The notes below the pieces were generated by a model. The model worked only from the letters and a program-made list of their open reading frames with translations. It was not told where the DNA came from and ran no database searches. Below are positions 1-6,434 of a stretch of DNA of 17,646 bases, in pieces (position 1 is the first letter of the stretch; every line of letters begins with the position of its first letter). Both the position numbers and the translations under genes were made by a program. Source of the stretch: JAVBOD01 sp031551045 (lineage in GTDB: Bacteria; Bacteroidota; Bacteroidia; Bacteroidales; UBA932); assembly GCA_031551045.1 (NCBI GenBank), contig JAVBOD010000090.1:1-17646 (forward strand), in the 5' to 3' direction.

Positions 1-474
1 TTTCTGCGTCCTGCGGCCAAACCCAAAGGGCCGTGGGTTTGGGGCGTCGGCCCTACCTTGCAAATCCCCACGCGAACCACACCCGAGTTGGGCAGTAACC
101 GCCTGAGCATGGGGCCTGCGGCTTTGCTTTATTACAATGGCAATAAATTCTCGGGGGGAGCGGTAGCGCAAAACTTCTGGTCGCTGGGCGGCACAGGCGT
201 CAACAAAGTGAATATGTTCAGTCTGCAATATGTCGCTTATTACAATTTTTCGAAAGGTTGGTATCTGGAAAGCAACGCCACCATTACAGCCAACTGGCTT
301 GCCGATGCGGATAATAAATGGACGGTTCCTCTTGGCGGCGGTGCGGGAAAAACATTTAAAATGGGTAAATTCTACTACAGCGCTTCCATGCAAGGGTTCT
401 ACAATGCCGTTGTTCCTCAAGGTATCGGACGATGGATGGCTATTGCGCAATTGCAGGTGATATTTACGCAGTGA
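1..474 (+). CDS. Outer-membrane protein, C-terminal part (neuromedin U/transporter-annotated family), 5' truncated by window edge
   Basis: The reading frame is open from base 1, so the gene begins outside the window; 157 codons and a TGA stop at 472-474 are visible. The visible part resembles the C-terminal half of a bacterial outer-membrane family often misannotated as 'neuromedin U' or 'transporter'. Recognisable family features are GPxxxLPT-like text near the edge, ELGS, SMGPAALL, the phrase SLQYVAYYNFSKGWYL, ITANWLADADNKWTVPLGGGAGK, and a final stretch ending in IAQLQVIFTQ. The alternating polar/hydrophobic segments separated by glycine/asparagine turns suggest beta-barrel strands. The ligand is unknown. 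The ORF's first apparent start (a TTG at 58) is internal and not the true start. The next gene follows after 57 bp on the same strand. Family assignment is from recognised sequence; function is not established. Confidence 0.7.
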   Translation, partial: FLRPAAKPKGPWVWGVGPTLQIPTRTTPELGSNRLSMGPAALLYYNGNKFSGGAVAQNFWSLGGTGVNKVNMFSLQYVAYYNFSKGWYLESNATITANWLADADNKWTVPLGGGAGKTFKMGKFYYSASMQGFYNAVVPQGIGRWMAIAQLQVIFTQ

Positions 475-531
475 AAGAAAACCATATAAACCAGCCTGAT
501 ATTCTATCCAATATTTTAAATTAATACAGAT

Positions 532-1014
532 ATGAATACATTTATTTTTAACAAAGATTTTTCAACAAAGACCATCACTGTCGATGGCCGGATCAAAGCG
601 CCCTTGAACGTTGTTTGGGATGCGTTTACCAATGTGAAAACCATGGAAAAATGGTTTGCACCCAAACCTTACAGGGCTATTACAAAAACAGCAGACTTCC
701 GCGAAGGAGGCCGGTGGCACTACTACATGCTGTCGCCCGAAGGGCAGAAAACATGGGGTATAACCACCTACAAAAAAATAGAAACAAACAAGTCGTTCGA
801 AGCATCGGATGCTTTCTGCGACGAAAACGGAACAATCAATACCGAATTTCCTCAGTTATATTGGATACACAGGTTTTCGGAAGAAAACGGCGAATCCCAT
901 GTGACAGTTAGCATAACGCTCGACACCGAAGCGCAAATGAAACAAATACTCGAAATGGGTTTTGAAGAAGGTTACCGGATAGCGTTGAATCAATTGCAGG
1001 AATTATTAGCATAA
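532..1014 (+). CDS. SRPBCC / AHSA1-domain protein
   Basis: This 160-residue protein matches the activator-of-Hsp90-ATPase-1-like (AHSA1) branch of the START/SRPBCC fold. Supporting text: an early IKAPLNVVWDAFTNVKTMEKWFAPK segment (about residues 22-46), where the W-x-A-F-T and KWFAP positions are typical; a central FREGGRWHYYMLSPEG strand pair; and a C-terminal helix (about 135-159) ending NQLQELL, typical of the long closing helix. There is no signal peptide or membrane segment, so it is expected in the cytoplasm. Proteins of this family bind small hydrophobic ligands in a cavity, but the ligand cannot be deduced here. The ATG at 532 follows an AT-rich 57-bp gap. There is no functional link visible to its neighbours. 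Confidence 0.8.
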   Translation: MNTFIFNKDFSTKTITVDGRIKAPLNVVWDAFTNVKTMEKWFAPKPYRAITKTADFREGGRWHYYMLSPEGQKTWGITTYKKIETNKSFEASDAFCDENGTINTEFPQLYWIHRFSEENGESHVTVSITLDTEAQMKQILEMGFEEGYRIALNQLQELLA

Positions 1015-1157
1015 AGTAGCGATGAATTCCGTGGGCAAACGCATCTAAATTCTGTGGGACTTGAGGGTTACTTACCACAAAGTGGTAATATATCCGTAAC
1101 CGTAGGTGATTCCGACTTGTCGGAAGTTACCTGCGGGACGAAGCAGCAGCTCTCCTC

Positions 1158-1208
1158 TCGCGCGGAAATAAATCCGATACTTGAAACACTTGATGTGCTC
1201 CGCGCGAA
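1158..1208 (+). repeat. Family D 50-nt inverted-repeat element, copy 1
   Basis: Ends are TCGCGCGGA (1158-1166) and TCCGCGCGA (1199-1207), perfect 9-bp arms. The interior carries ACTTGAAACACTTG and GATGTGCTCC. It aligns end to end with the copies at 2365-2414 and, inverted, 3455-3504; the shared points are CGCGCGGAA at the left, a central CTTGAAA, and (A)TG.GCTCCGCGCG at the right. See the matching finding. Confidence 0.7.
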
Positions 1209-1303
1209 AGAATGTGCCGATACGGCTAACCACGGGTAACGCTCTGCTCACCCGTGGTTACTAATGTATAGCCCCTTCGGGGATAAAACAATAAATATTT
1301 TGT

Positions 1304-1311
1304 TATCTTTG
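1304..1311 (+). promoter_or_regulatory. Bacteroidota-type -7 promoter element upstream of moxR
   Basis: TATCTTTG matches the phylum's -7 consensus TAnnTTTG exactly and lies 44 bp before the moxR ATG in an AT-rich stretch. No clear TTTG-type -33 element is seen at the usual distance; the bases there belong to the end of the CCCC-TTC-GGGG hairpin. It is the only good promoter candidate in front of the Bat-type gene cluster. Confidence 0.55.
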
Positions 1312-1355
1312 TTTGTACAACAATTTTTGAAGTAAATTATTAATGCGCCATAATC

Positions 1356-2315
1356 ATGACCACACGCGAACAAATTCTTGAACTAAAAAAACGAATAGGC
1401 GAAAGCATTATCGGGCAGGAGAACGTAGTATCGAAAATCCTGATAGCTTTGCTTACCGACGGCAATGTGCTGTTGGAAGGCTTGCCGGGGCTGGCTAAAA
1501 CCCGCGCCGTGAAAAGCTTAGCCACCAACCTCGATTGCAAGTTGAGCCGTATTCAATTTACACCCGATTTGCTGCCGTCCGATATTACCGGTACGGAAAT
1601 TTACCAACCCGAATCGCAGGAAAAATTTATTTTCCAACGCGGGCCTATTTTCAGCAATTTAATTTTAGCCGACGAAATTAACCGCGCACCGGCCAAAGTG
1701 CAATCGGCGCTGCTGGAAGCCATGGAGGAGCGACAGGTTTCCGTGGCCGGAAAAACCTATAAAATGGAACCGCTGTTCATGGTGCTGGCTACGCAAAATC
1801 CGATAGAGCAGGAGGGAACCTATCCGTTGCCCGAAGCGCAGCTCGACCGCTTTGTAATGAAAATAGAAATTACCTATCCGGATGCGGGCGAGGAAGCAAA
1901 AATTGTGAGCCTCGTCCGCGAAGAAAGCAAAGGACATATTGAGAAAGTAACGCCTATTGCACAGCAGGTAGTGTTTGACGCCCGCAAAGAAATCAGCAAC
2001 GTAAAAGTGAGCGATGCCGCCGAAAAATATATGGTCGATTTGGTATCGGCCACGCGCTACCCCGATAAGTTCAACAAGGATTTGGCACGCTGGATCAGCT
2101 ATGGAGCCAGTCCGCGCGGGACTATTGCGCTCGACAAATGTTCGCGCGTGGTGGCCTGGATGGACGGCCGCGATTATGTAACGCCCGACGACACACGTTT
2201 TGTCATACACGACGTATTGCGCCACCGCCTTATTCTATCGTACGAAGCCAATGCCGATCGCGTAAACGCCAATGCGGTGATCGACACCATTTTGAAAAAT
2301 GTGGTGCTTGCGTAA
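1356..2315 (+). CDS. moxR: MoxR-family AAA+ ATPase of the Bat/aerotolerance locus
   Basis: This 319-residue ATPase has the usual MoxR length. Walker A is GLPGLAKT at residues 42-49 and Walker B is LILADE (103-107, D106/E107), followed by INRAPAKVQSALLEAMEE, a MoxR signature. Sensor 1 lies in LATQNPIEQEGTYPLPEAQLDRF (N148), and GASPRG near residue 250 is the sensor 2 region of the C-terminal helical lid. MoxR ATPases are hexameric chaperone-like enzymes that typically act on a VWA-domain partner encoded alongside; here DUF58 and three further Bat-type genes follow. It is cytoplasmic. The ATG at 1356 fits the family's N-terminus. The downstream gap to the DUF58 gene (156 bp) is filled by a repeat pair rather than a terminator. 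Confidence 0.95.
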   Translation: MTTREQILELKKRIGESIIGQENVVSKILIALLTDGNVLLEGLPGLAKTRAVKSLATNLDCKLSRIQFTPDLLPSDITGTEIYQPESQEKFIFQRGPIFSNLILADEINRAPAKVQSALLEAMEERQVSVAGKTYKMEPLFMVLATQNPIEQEGTYPLPEAQLDRFVMKIEITYPDAGEEAKIVSLVREESKGHIEKVTPIAQQVVFDARKEISNVKVSDAAEKYMVDLVSATRYPDKFNKDLARWISYGASPRGTIALDKCSRVVAWMDGRDYVTPDDTRFVIHDVLRHRLILSYEANADRVNANAVIDTILKNVVLA

Positions 2316-2317
2316 AT

Positions 2318-2457
2318 ATTGCCGTCTGCTTTAGCTGACGGACAATATCTGGCTCTTTTGCACTTCGCGCGGAATAAAGGTTCTCCCTTGAAAAACAAAG
2401 ATGCTCCGCACGAAAATACAGTTTGCTTTTCTACCGTCCGCTAAAGCAGACGGTAAT
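2318..2457. repeat. Family A palindromic repeat pair (BIME-like) between moxR and the DUF58 gene
   Basis: Two 24-nt units in inverted orientation occupy 2318-2341 and 2434-2457. Each is itself a hairpin (CCGTCTGCT-TT-AGC..GACGG). Between the two units the arms differ at two positions. The left unit starts 2 bp after the moxR stop. The 92-nt space between units contains a Family D element (2365-2414). The same unit pair occurs between nqrE and nqrF (14123-14225), so this is a dispersed repeat rather than a local terminator, although RNA from it could slow transcription or stabilise 3' ends. Confidence 0.8.
2365..2414 (+). repeat. Family D 50-nt inverted-repeat element, copy 2
   Basis: Starts TCGCGCGGAATAAAGG and ends GATGCTCCGCACGAA, with a central CCCTTGAAAAAC. 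Arms TTCGCGCGGA/TCCGCACGAA pair except for one position. It sits inside the inverted Family A pair. It matches the copies at 1158 and 3455 (inverted) in length, ends and CTTGAAA centre. Confidence 0.7.
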
Positions 2458-2471
2458 AAATAATGTAAAAT

Positions 2472-3395
2472 ATGGAATACCCGATAGAAATAGCCACCAA
2501 CCTCGACGACCTCATGCGTTTCGAATACTTTGTATCCGAAAAAAAAATTCTGCCCGACCGGCCTATATATTCCATGCTGGCCGGACGCCATGCGGCCAGA
2601 ATGCGGGGACGCGGATTGGATTTCGAAGAAGTGCGTCCCTACGTAGCCGGCGACGATATCCGCAATATCGATTGGCGTGTAACGGCGCGCACCGGGACTA
2701 CGTATTCAAAAGTATTCAACGAAGAAAAAGAGCGCCCGTCTTTTGTAATCATCGACCAAAGCGCAAGCATGTTCTTCGGCTCGCAACGCTACGTAAAATC
2801 GGTAACAGCGGCTCATGTAGCTGCATTATCGGCATTTTATACCATCAAGCGCGGCGACCGTTTCGGCGGATTGATTTTTAATGAAGACGGGTATGATTAT
2901 CTGGCTCCCAAGCGCAGCAAGGCATTGGTCGAACAATTCTGCCAATTGATGGTGACGCGAAACCGGCAACTTCCCCTTCGGGAGACGCTGAAGCCCAACA
3001 CCGGCTTGCTGAACGAAATGTTGCAACGTGCACGCGCCGTCGTCACGCACGACTATGTAGTAGCCGTCATTGCCGAACTCTCGTACCTCAACGACGAAAG
3101 CAAACAATACCTGCGCAGCATGGCCTACCACAATAATGTAATGCTTATACACATTGAAGATCCAATGGATAAACTCCTGCCCGACGGGCGCCTGGTGCTG
3201 AGCAACGGCGAGCGGCAAATAATGTGGAACAACCGTAAAAATAATTGGGGAGAAAAATACGAGAATAGCTACAACGAATGGCAAGACAAGCTGGTCGAAG
3301 AATTCCGCCATTATAAAATTCCGGTAGCTTTTTTCGATACGGTGCTTCCCGTCGAACAGCAAATCATGCAGCGACTGGGAAGGGAGTTGTTATGA
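2472..3395 (+). CDS. DUF58 protein with VWA-like fold, Bat/aerotolerance locus
   Basis: This 307-residue protein carries the DUF58 core GRGLDFEEVRPYVAGDDIRNIDWRVTAR (about residues 46-73), containing the family's R-x-Y-x-x-G-D-D-x-R-x-I-D-W pattern. It is followed by FVIIDQSASM, which contains a metal-ion-dependent adhesion (MIDAS)-type DxSxS motif (D95, S97, S99). No membrane helix is seen, so it is probably cytoplasmic or peripheral. DUF58 proteins are encoded next to MoxR ATPases across bacteria and are thought to be their direct partners; that functional statement is inference from family context. The ATG at 2472 is 14 bp past the Family A pair. Likely cotranscribed with moxR. The protein ends with a TGA at 3393-3395, and a repeat-rich 215-bp gap follows. 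Confidence 0.92.
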   Translation: MEYPIEIATNLDDLMRFEYFVSEKKILPDRPIYSMLAGRHAARMRGRGLDFEEVRPYVAGDDIRNIDWRVTARTGTTYSKVFNEEKERPSFVIIDQSASMFFGSQRYVKSVTAAHVAALSAFYTIKRGDRFGGLIFNEDGYDYLAPKRSKALVEQFCQLMVTRNRQLPLRETLKPNTGLLNEMLQRARAVVTHDYVVAVIAELSYLNDESKQYLRSMAYHNNVMLIHIEDPMDKLLPDGRLVLSNGERQIMWNNRKNNWGEKYENSYNEWQDKLVEEFRHYKIPVAFFDTVLPVEQQIMQRLGRELL

Positions 3396-3610
3396 TGGCA
3401 AACAGAACCAATAGGGTTCAAATATTGGTAAAAACATGGGACCCATCTGTTTTTACGCGCGGAGCATGGACAAATTTTCAAGGGTTGAAAGGTATTCCGC
3501 GCGCCTGAAAAATGGCATTCCGATTTCTACCAATATTATGCCCCGAATGGGGCCTGAATAAAACAAATACAAAAGTAGAATTAGAGCAAAACGAAATTTG
3601 ATTAATAATA
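3396..3610. other. 215-bp repeat-filled gap between the DUF58 and GNAT genes
   Basis: No gene is seen. The gap contains an outer inverted pair of Family B (AATATTGGTA at 3421-3430 and TACCAATATT at 3528-3537), a Family D element between them (3455-3504), and a GCCCC-GAAT-GGGGC hairpin (3540-3553). No TAnnTTTG promoter match is apparent in it. Confidence 0.7.
3455..3504 (-). repeat. Family D 50-nt inverted-repeat element, copy 3 (inverted)
   Basis: On the plus strand it runs from ACGCGCGGAGCATGG to GGTATTCCGCGCGC. Its reverse complement begins GCGCGCGGAATACC, has CCCTTGAAAA in the centre and ends CATGCTCCGCGCGT, matching the copies at 1158 and 2365. It lies inside the Family B inverted pair. 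Confidence 0.7.
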
Positions 3611-4120
3611 ATGACCGACACTCCCTTTACCCTTCGCGAATGGCGACTTTCCGATGCAGTATCATTGGCCGAACAAGCCAACAATATCAACATTTGGAAC
3701 AACGTGCGCGATTATTTCCCGCATCCGTACACCGAGAAAGACGGAATGGAATTTATCACAATGGTATCAGGAAAACCAAATCCGGCTTGTGATTTGGCAA
3801 TTGAAATCAATGGGAAAGCTGTCGGAGGAATCGGGATTGTGCCGCAAAAAGATGTGGAACGCATGACGGCCGAAATCGGCTATTGGCTGGGCGAATCCTT
3901 TTGGGGCAAGGGAATCATGACGGCCGCCATACAACAAATGGCGCAATATGTTTTTGATAATTTCGTTATACGAAAATTGTTTGCCACGGTTTATGATTTC
4001 AATATTGCTTCCATGAAAGCCTTGGAGAAAGCCGGTTTTACGAAAGAAGCCGTATTAAAAAGCGGCGCTGTTAAGAACGGAAAAATTATTGATTTACATT
4101 ATTACAGTTTGATAAAATGA
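3611..4120 (+). CDS. GNAT-family N-acetyltransferase (RimJ/RimL-like)
   Basis: This 169-residue protein has the RimJ/RimL (Acetyltransf_3) layout: an N-terminal LREWRLSDAVSLAEQANN segment; a central beta strand pair (AIEINGKAVGGIGI, residues 63-76); acetyl-CoA-binding motif A at IGYWLGESFWGKGIMTAA (89-106, with the W-G-K-G loop); and motif B at YDFNIASMKALEKAGF. It transfers an acetyl group from acetyl-CoA to an amine, possibly a protein N-terminus or small molecule; the substrate is unknown. Its stop overlaps the HAD gene's start by 4 bp (ATGA), so the two are probably translationally coupled. No relation to the surrounding Bat-type genes is evident, and the pair appears inserted between the DUF58 and DUF4381 genes. 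Confidence 0.88.
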   Translation: MTDTPFTLREWRLSDAVSLAEQANNINIWNNVRDYFPHPYTEKDGMEFITMVSGKPNPACDLAIEINGKAVGGIGIVPQKDVERMTAEIGYWLGESFWGKGIMTAAIQQMAQYVFDNFVIRKLFATVYDFNIASMKALEKAGFTKEAVLKSGAVKNGKIIDLHYYSLIK

Positions 4121-4719
4121 CCATAGATGCCATTATAGTTGATTTCGGCGGCGTGCTGATAGACTGGAATCCGAAATACCTTTACCGCAAGTTGCTGGGC
4201 GACGAAACAAAAGTAGATTGGTTTCTCTCCAATATTTGCACCGGAGCGTGGAATCTGGAGCAAGACCGTGGACGTACATTAGCCGAAGGAACACGTATAT
4301 TGGTAGAAAAATTTCCGGAACAACAAGAATTAATAAACGCATATTACGATCAATGGGAACAAATGCTGGGTGGCGCTATCGACGGCACAGTCGCTATTTT
4401 AAATGAACTGAAAAAGCGTTACAAAGTGTATGGCCTTACCAACTGGTCGGCCGAAACATTTCCGGTAGCGCAAGCGCGCTTCGATTTTTTGAATACATTG
4501 GACGGCATAGTGGTATCGGGCGAAGAACGATTGATAAAACCCGATCCGCAGATTTACCAACTATTATTAAATCGTTATAATCTGAAAGCTGCAAATTGTA
4601 TTTTTATTGACGATAACGCCGACAACGTAAAAGCCGCAAAGGAATTGGCATTTTGCACGATTCATTTTACATCGCCGGACAAATTGAAGGAACAGTTGTT
4701 GCGGTTAGGCGCTTTGTAG
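4117..4719 (+). CDS. HAD-superfamily hydrolase, subfamily IA
   Basis: This 200-residue HAD-like hydrolase shows motif I VDFGGVLIDW (D9), motif II LTNWS (T108), motif III KPDP (K141) and motif IV FIDDNADN (D165/D166), with a helical cap between motifs I and II (about 18-88). The second acidic residue of the usual DxD motif I is replaced by glycine (G11), as in YihX-like phosphatases and relatives often annotated as haloacid dehalogenases. So a sugar-phosphate phosphatase role is one option, but the substrate cannot be named. It overlaps the GNAT gene by 4 bp. It is probably cytoplasmic. A 33-nt Family E palindrome begins 8 bp after its stop. Confidence 0.88.
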   Translation: MTIDAIIVDFGGVLIDWNPKYLYRKLLGDETKVDWFLSNICTGAWNLEQDRGRTLAEGTRILVEKFPEQQELINAYYDQWEQMLGGAIDGTVAILNELKKRYKVYGLTNWSAETFPVAQARFDFLNTLDGIVVSGEERLIKPDPQIYQLLLNRYNLKAANCIFIDDNADNVKAAKELAFCTIHFTSPDKLKEQLLRLGAL

Positions 4720-4727
4720 TCTCCATG

Positions 4728-4760
4728 AGATTTGACAAATTTTTAAAATTTATCAAATTT
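4728..4760. repeat. Family E 33-nt palindrome, copy 1
   Basis: AGATTTGACAAA, 9 nt, then TTTATCAAATTT. The arms pair with few mismatches, and the 12-9-12 layout matches the copies at 5306-5338 and 5384-5416. It lies between the HAD and DUF4381 genes. Confidence 0.7.
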
Positions 4761-4805
4761 GAAAAACAAAATTATCAAGAAATAATTTTATTAAATAATA
4801 ATCGA

Positions 4806-5297
4806 ATGAAAGTGTTTTTACAAATAGGCTCCCTGATAGAACCGGCGCCGGTGAAGTTCAGTTTTGCCGCACCGGGGTGGTATGTGCTGGGCGGATTATT
4901 ATTCGTTTTGTTATTGTTATTGGGATTTTTTATGTGGCGGAATTACCAACGCAACAAATACCGCCGCAAAGCGTTGCAATGGTTGCAAGAGCAAGAAAAA
5001 GCGCTGTTGCCGGAAAAGCAATTTTCGGCCTTGCTGTACGCCGCCGATACATTGATGAAACGTGTTGCCGTGCAGCGCTACGGCCGCGATGCAGCGGCAT
5101 CATTGCAAGGAAACGATTGGATTGCCTTCTTAAATAAAACCGGCAAAGCAACGTTCGACGAAACGGATATACAACACTTAGAACAGTTATATACGGAAAA
5201 AAACATCGGCGAACAAGCAACGAATTTATTTGTAAACAAAACGAAAAAGTGGATACGAACACATAAAAATAAATATGCCGTTAGGCATGAAATATAG
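4806..5297 (+). CDS. DUF4381-like membrane protein of the Bat/aerotolerance locus
   Basis: This 163-residue protein begins with a short segment ending FSFAAPGWYVLGG, then one membrane helix (about residues 25-44) followed by RNYQRNKYRRKALQWL, so the C-terminal part is expected in the cytoplasm. The C-terminal domain has QFSALLYAADTLMKRVAVQRYGRDAAASLQGNDWIAFLNKTG, the pattern of DUF4381 proteins found beside DUF58 and VWA genes in proteobacterial Bat-like loci. The frame is open back to 4653, but that stretch overlaps the HAD gene and the Family E repeat; the ATG at 4806, after an A/T-rich run, gives the family-like start. Its last eight or so residues and TAG stop lie in a repeat (5276-5305) shared with 7340-7371, so the native C-terminus may have been altered. 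Confidence 0.75.
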   Translation: MKVFLQIGSLIEPAPVKFSFAAPGWYVLGGLLFVLLLLLGFFMWRNYQRNKYRRKALQWLQEQEKALLPEKQFSALLYAADTLMKRVAVQRYGRDAAASLQGNDWIAFLNKTGKATFDETDIQHLEQLYTEKNIGEQATNLFVNKTKKWIRTHKNKYAVRHEI

Positions 5298-5305
5298 GTA
5301 AAAGC
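5276..5305. repeat. Family B-type repeat fragment overlapping the 3' end of the DUF4381 gene
   Basis: The stretch TGCCGTTAGGCATGAAATAT followed by AGGTAAAAGC matches 7340-7371 (TGCCGTTAGGTACGATATAT, then TGGTAGAAAAGC) with a handful of differences. It includes the small hairpin TGCC-GTTA-GGCA. The TAG stop codon of the DUF4381 gene lies inside it. Confidence 0.55.
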
Positions 5306-5338
5306 AAATTGGACAAACCTTGAAGCTTTGTCCAATTT
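5306..5338. repeat. Family E 33-nt palindrome, copy 2 (TTGGACAAA variant)
   Basis: AAATTGGACAAA (5306-5317), 9-nt centre, then TTTGTCCAATTT (5327-5338): perfect 12-bp arms. It lies 8 bp after the DUF4381 stop and is followed by A-rich sequence. As RNA it would form a stable hairpin; there is no U-run immediately after it in the plus direction, so it is a weak candidate for a terminator. Confidence 0.75.
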
Positions 5339-5383
5339 AAAGATATAAAAAATGATAGCTATTTTCACATTTTCCGGTTTAAT

Positions 5384-5416
5384 AGATTTGACAAATTTTC
5401 AAAATTTGTCAAATCT
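5384..5416. repeat. Family E 33-nt palindrome, copy 3 (perfect 16-bp arms)
   Basis: AGATTTGACAAATTTT (5384-5399), a single C, then AAAATTTGTCAAATCT (5401-5416). The copy lies between two possible start codons of batA (5352 and 5436). If the upstream start is used the palindrome is translated. Confidence 0.85.
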
Positions 5417-5435
5417 CGGCTCGGGAACCAACCTC

Positions 5436-6434
5436 ATGCACTTCGAGATAGCGCATAAATGGGTGTTTTTTCTATTACCATTGCCGCTGTTGGTGTACTG
5501 GCTATGGCCCGTATTGCGCAAACGGCGGTCGGCGCTTATTGCACCGTTTTTCTATCGCGCCACCAACGTATCGGGGCAACGCCCCAAAAGGAATGCGTGG
5601 GTATCGCGTAAAAATATTTTAGCATGGATTGCGGGTGCCGTTTGTTGGATTGCGTTGCTGGCCGCCGCTTCGTCGCCGCAATTAGTGGGGCAGCTGGGCA
5701 AGCGCACCAAAACCGTGCGCAGTTTCCTGATAGCGGCCGACATCTCGTTCAGCATGGCGCAGCGCGACTGGGCCGTTGACGGAAAACTGATGACGCGCTG
5801 GGAAGCCGTAAAATACCTGATGAAAGATTTTATCACCGAACGCAAGAGCGACCAAATGGGTTTGGAAATGTTTGCTACGCACGCCTACCTGCAAGCGCCG
5901 CTAACCACCGATTTGGGGGCTATTGCATGGTTGCTCGACCAAACCGAGGTGGGCATGGCCGGACAAATGACAAGCCTGGGCGAAGCCATTGCTTTCGGCA
6001 TAAAAATTTTCCGCGAAGACACCATCAAGCAACGCGTAATGTTATTGATGACCGACGGAATCGACGGCGGGCAAAGCATTTCGCCCTTAGATGCCGCCGA
6101 AGCGGCGAAGAAAGATTCGATAATAATTTACACGTTGGGAATCGGAAATTCTGCCAGCGGCGGTTATGCCATCGACGAAAAAACCTTGAAGGATATTGCG
6201 CAAACCACGGGTGGAAAATATTTCCGCGCCGACAATCAACAGGCGTTGCAAGGCGTGTATGCCGAACTCAATAAATTGCAGCCGGTGGAATACGAAGAAG
6301 AAACATACAAACCCCTCGTGCTGCTGTATAAGTATCCGCTGGCGGTAGCTATTGGGCTGCTGCTATTGTTCTATATGGCAAGCGGATTGATGCGTTTACT
6401 GGGACAATTGAAAAAAATAAATAGAAAATCATGA
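5436..6434 (+). CDS. batA: BatA-like VWA-domain membrane protein
   Basis: This 332-residue protein has the BatA layout: membrane helix at about 8-26 followed by the basic LRKRR; second helix about 61-79; VWA domain from about 95; and a final helix near 300-322. The MIDAS site is complete: DISFS (D102, S104, S106), T179 in GQMTSLG and D207 in LMTDGIDGG. Positive-inside reasoning puts the VWA domain in the periplasm. BatA-type proteins are thought to work with BatB and MoxR; aerotolerance is the historical phenotype in Bacteroides. The frame extends to an ATG at 5352, but the extra 28 residues are largely encoded by a palindromic repeat. MHFEIAHKWVFFLLPLPLLV is the family-like N-terminus, so 5436 is preferred. 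The stop overlaps the next gene's ATG. Confidence 0.88.
   Translation: MHFEIAHKWVFFLLPLPLLVYWLWPVLRKRRSALIAPFFYRATNVSGQRPKRNAWVSRKNILAWIAGAVCWIALLAAASSPQLVGQLGKRTKTVRSFLIAADISFSMAQRDWAVDGKLMTRWEAVKYLMKDFITERKSDQMGLEMFATHAYLQAPLTTDLGAIAWLLDQTEVGMAGQMTSLGEAIAFGIKIFREDTIKQRVMLLMTDGIDGGQSISPLDAAEAAKKDSIIIYTLGIGNSASGGYAIDEKTLKDIAQTTGGKYFRADNQQALQGVYAELNKLQPVEYEEETYKPLVLLYKYPLAVAIGLLLLFYMASGLMRLLGQLKKINRKS

Larger units (their letters stand above)
1015..1355. other. 341-bp intergenic region with a run of hairpins (composite repeat) and the moxR promoter
   Basis: No credible gene is seen here. The stretch holds a dense succession of inverted repeats: TTACCAC/GTGGTAA (1072-1088, 3-nt loop); a long imperfect stem CCGTAGGT..ACCTGCGG enclosing TTCCGAC-TT-GTCGGAA (1100-1136); TCGCGCGGA/TCCGCGCGA (1158-1207); TAACCACGGGT/ACCCGTGGTTA (1227-1260, 11-bp perfect arms, 12-nt loop); and CCCC-TTC-GGGG (1272-1282). 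A promoter-like element lies at its right end. The architecture looks like a composite of short palindromic repeats of the kind common between Bacteroidota genes. A structured RNA leader is possible for only the last part, because the promoter lies downstream of the hairpins. Confidence 0.6.

Noticed and set aside
1054..1239. Open frame of 61 codons between the SRPBCC and moxR genes
   Set aside because: It is made almost entirely of inverted repeats, has no family resemblance and no promoter or start context; treated as repeat DNA.
1227..1282. Riboswitch-like leader of moxR
   Set aside because: The hairpins lie upstream of the TATCTTTG promoter element, so they would not be in the moxR mRNA if that promoter is used; no known riboswitch pattern recognised.
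1665..2225. Long antisense frame within moxR (186 codons)
   Set aside because: Opposite-strand shadow of a gene with clear Walker motifs; no recognisable domain.
4653..4805. ATG at 4653 as start of the DUF4381-like gene
   Set aside because: It would overlap the HAD gene by 67 bp and translate a palindromic repeat; the start at 4806 gives the family-like protein.
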